From: Phytoseiulus persimilis
Taxonomy: Eukaryota; Arthropoda; Arachnida; Mesostigmata; Phytoseiidae
Reading direction: 5' to 3'
Assembly (NCBI GenBank): GCA_037576195.1
Contig: CM075102.1
Location: forward strand, 20,208,745-20,272,744
DNA: 64,000 nucleotides
Made by a program: the position numbers and the translations under genes. Shown in pieces: positions 61,972 to 64,000 of the stretch. Below the pieces are notes generated by a model, which saw only the letters and a list, made by a program, of their open reading frames with translations, ran no database searches and had not been told where the DNA came from. Each line of letters begins with the position of its first letter. Position 1 is the stretch's first letter.

Positions 61972-64000
61972 TCTATCATAAAAATCTATCATGAAAATAT
62001 CTGGAGGGGTGATTTCGAGACCAATTAGGCCACTACTTTCCAACTCTGGAGGGGTGATTTCGAGACCAATAAGGCCACTACTTTCCAACTCTGGAGGGGT
62101 GATTCCGAGACCAATCTGGCCATTAGTTTCCAACTCTGGAGGGGTGATTACGGGACCAATCTGGCCATTAGTTTCCAACTCTGGAGGGGTAATTCCGGTA
62201 CCAATCTGGCCATTAGTTTCCAACTCTGGAGGGGTGATTCCGAGGCCAATCTGGCCGTTACTTCCCAGCTTCAGAGGGGTGATTCTGAGACCAATCTGGG
62301 CATTACTTTCCAACTTTAGAGGGGTGATTCCGAGACCAATCTCGCCATTACTTTCCAACTCTGGAGGGGTGATTCCGGAACCTATCTGGCCATCACTTTC
62401 CAACTCTGGAGGGGTGATTCCGAGACCAATCTGGCCATTAGTTTCCAACTCTGGAGGGGTGATTTCGAGACCAATAAGGCCACTACTTTCCAACTCTGGA
62501 GGGGTGATTTCGAGACCAATAAGGCCACTACTTTCCAACTCTGGAGGGGTGATTCCGAGACCAATCTGGCCATTAGTTTCCAACTCTGGAGGGGTGATTA
62601 CGGGACCAATCTGGCCATTAGTTTCCAACTCTGGAGGGGTAATTCCGGTACCAATCTGGCCATTAGTTTCCAACTCTGGAGGGGTGATTCCGAGGCCAAT
62701 CTGGCCGTTACTTCCCAGCTTCAGAGGGGTGATTCTGAGACCAATCTGGGCATTACTTTCCAACTTTAGAGGGGTGATTCCGAGACCAATCTCGCCATTA
62801 CTTTCCAACTCTGGAGGGGTGATTCCGGAACCTATCTGGCCATCACTTTCCAACTCTGGAGGGGTGATTCCGAGACCAATCTGGCCATTACTTTCCAACT
62901 CTGGAGGGGTGATTCTCAGACCAATCTGGCCATTACTTTTCAACTCTGGGGGGGTGATTCCCAGACCAATCTGGCCATTACTTCCCAACTCTGGAGGGGT
63001 GATTCTGAGACCAATCTGAGCATTACTTCCCAACTCTGGAGGGGTGATTCCGAGACCAATCTGAGCATTACCATACTTCCCAACTCTAGAAGGGTGATTC
63101 CGGGACCAATCTGAGCATTACTTCCCATCTCTGGAGGGGGATTCTGGGAGCAATCTGACCATTACTTTCCAACTCTGGAGGAGTGATTCCGAGACCAATA
63201 TGAGCATCACTTCCCAACTCTGGAGGGGTGATTCTGAGGCCAATCTGACCATTACTTTCCAACTCTGGAGGGGTGATTCTGAGACCCATCTGACCACTAC
63301 TTTCCAACCCTGGAGGGGTGATTTCGGGATCAATCTGACCATTACTTCCCAACTCTAGAAGGGTGATTCCGGGACCAATCTGAGCACTACTTCCCAACTC
63401 TGTAGGGGTGATTCTGGGAGCAATCTGACCATTAGTTTCCAACTCTGGAGGAGTGATTCCGAGACCAATCTGAGCATTACTTCCCAACTCTGGAGGGGTG
63501 ATTCTGAGACCAATCTGGCCATTACTTTCCAACTCTGGAGGGGTGATTCTGAGACCAATCTGACCATTACTTCCCAACTCTGGAGGGGTGATTTCGGGAC
63601 CAATCTGACCATTACTTTCCAACTCTGGAGGGGTGATTCCGAGACCAATCTGAGCATCACTGTCCAACTCTGGAGGATTGATTCCGGGACCAATCTGAGC
63701 ATCTTTTTCCAACTCTGGAGGGGCGATTCCGGGACCAATCTGAGCATCTTTTTCCAACTCTGGAGGGGCGATTCCGGGACCAATCTGAGCATCACTTTCC
63801 AACTCTGGAGGGGTGATCTCGAGACAAATCTAACTATACTTTTCAAAACCTAGAGGGGTGATTCCGGGACCAATCTGACCATGCTTCTCCGAATCTGAAG
63901 GGGTGATTACGACACCAATCTGACCATACTTCTCAAAACCATGATGCTGACCAAGTGAAGAGAAAGGAAAGTGCCTCGATTCCAGGTCAGAATCCTATCG
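61972..64000 (+). mobile_element. Helitron-like unit 4 (2151-bp period, truncated by window end)
   Basis: Third near-identical copy of the 2151-bp repeat, differing by only a handful of bases, for example CTGGGGGGG near 62947 and GTTACTTCCC near 62706. It runs past the end of the window before reaching its CTAG end. Confidence 0.65.

Noticed and set aside
57689..63019. Three identical 342-codon plus-strand frames and matching minus-strand frames
   Set aside because: They are the same minisatellite in three near-identical higher-order repeat copies; the open frames on both strands are a by-product.
53310..64000. CRISPR array
   Set aside because: Repeats are contiguous and variable, with no unique spacers, no cas genes, and a eukaryotic context.

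Overview
The window looks like nuclear DNA of an arthropod, most likely a chelicerate such as a mite. Three things point there: an arthropod cuticle protein with a Rebers-Riddiford chitin-binding domain, a long 7-TM protein with the arthropod gustatory-receptor C-terminal signature, and compact genes with short GT-AG introns at roughly 50% GC. The species cannot be fixed from sequence alone. Phytoseiid mites such as Galendromus are a reasonable comparison set. All multi-exon models were built by hand from splice signals and reading-phase agreement, without transcript evidence.

Left part (1-28.6 kb). Firm genes are a four-exon cuticle protein (6552-8541, minus) with a TATA box, and the single-exon mitochondrial ribosomal protein mS34/MRPS34 (10353-10925, minus). 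Around them lie several weaker exon models on the minus strand: a signal-peptide exon at 261-327, a 40-residue two-exon model at 8918-9105, a 78-residue secreted-peptide model at 11813-12361, and lone exons at 13886, 17844 and 26678. A foldback element of about 1.1 kb (14.80-15.90 kb) has arms of about 350 bp. Its loop encodes a six-cysteine peptide.

Middle part (28.6-50 kb). This part is gene-dense. A plus-strand gene for a single-pass membrane protein with a long Ser/Pro-rich tail runs from 28604 to 35288, with only some exons resolved. A fully phased six-exon gene for a 365-residue type II membrane protein follows on the minus strand (36107-37770). Upstream of it, divergently oriented, is a two-exon gene for an 85-residue tail-anchored protein (38341-38740). 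Next is a complete 13-exon lysine-specific demethylase 1 (KDM1A/LSD1) gene (39239-42961, minus), which includes one GC-AG intron. Two uncharacterised minus-strand reading frames (43345-44624), a repeat-rich stretch with a strong hairpin (46.4-47.8 kb), and an intronless gustatory receptor (48447-50048, minus) complete this part.

Right part (50.9-64 kb). This is repeat territory: a decayed BEL/Pao retrotransposon fragment, then more than 11.7 kb of tandemly arranged units that look Helitron-derived. Each unit starts with TC, ends in a short hairpin followed by CTAG, and directly abuts the next unit's TC. Most of each unit is a 45-bp minisatellite. The last units form a 2151-bp higher-order repeat with near-identical copies running off the window. 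The very long open frames there come from a repeat length divisible by three and are not called as genes.
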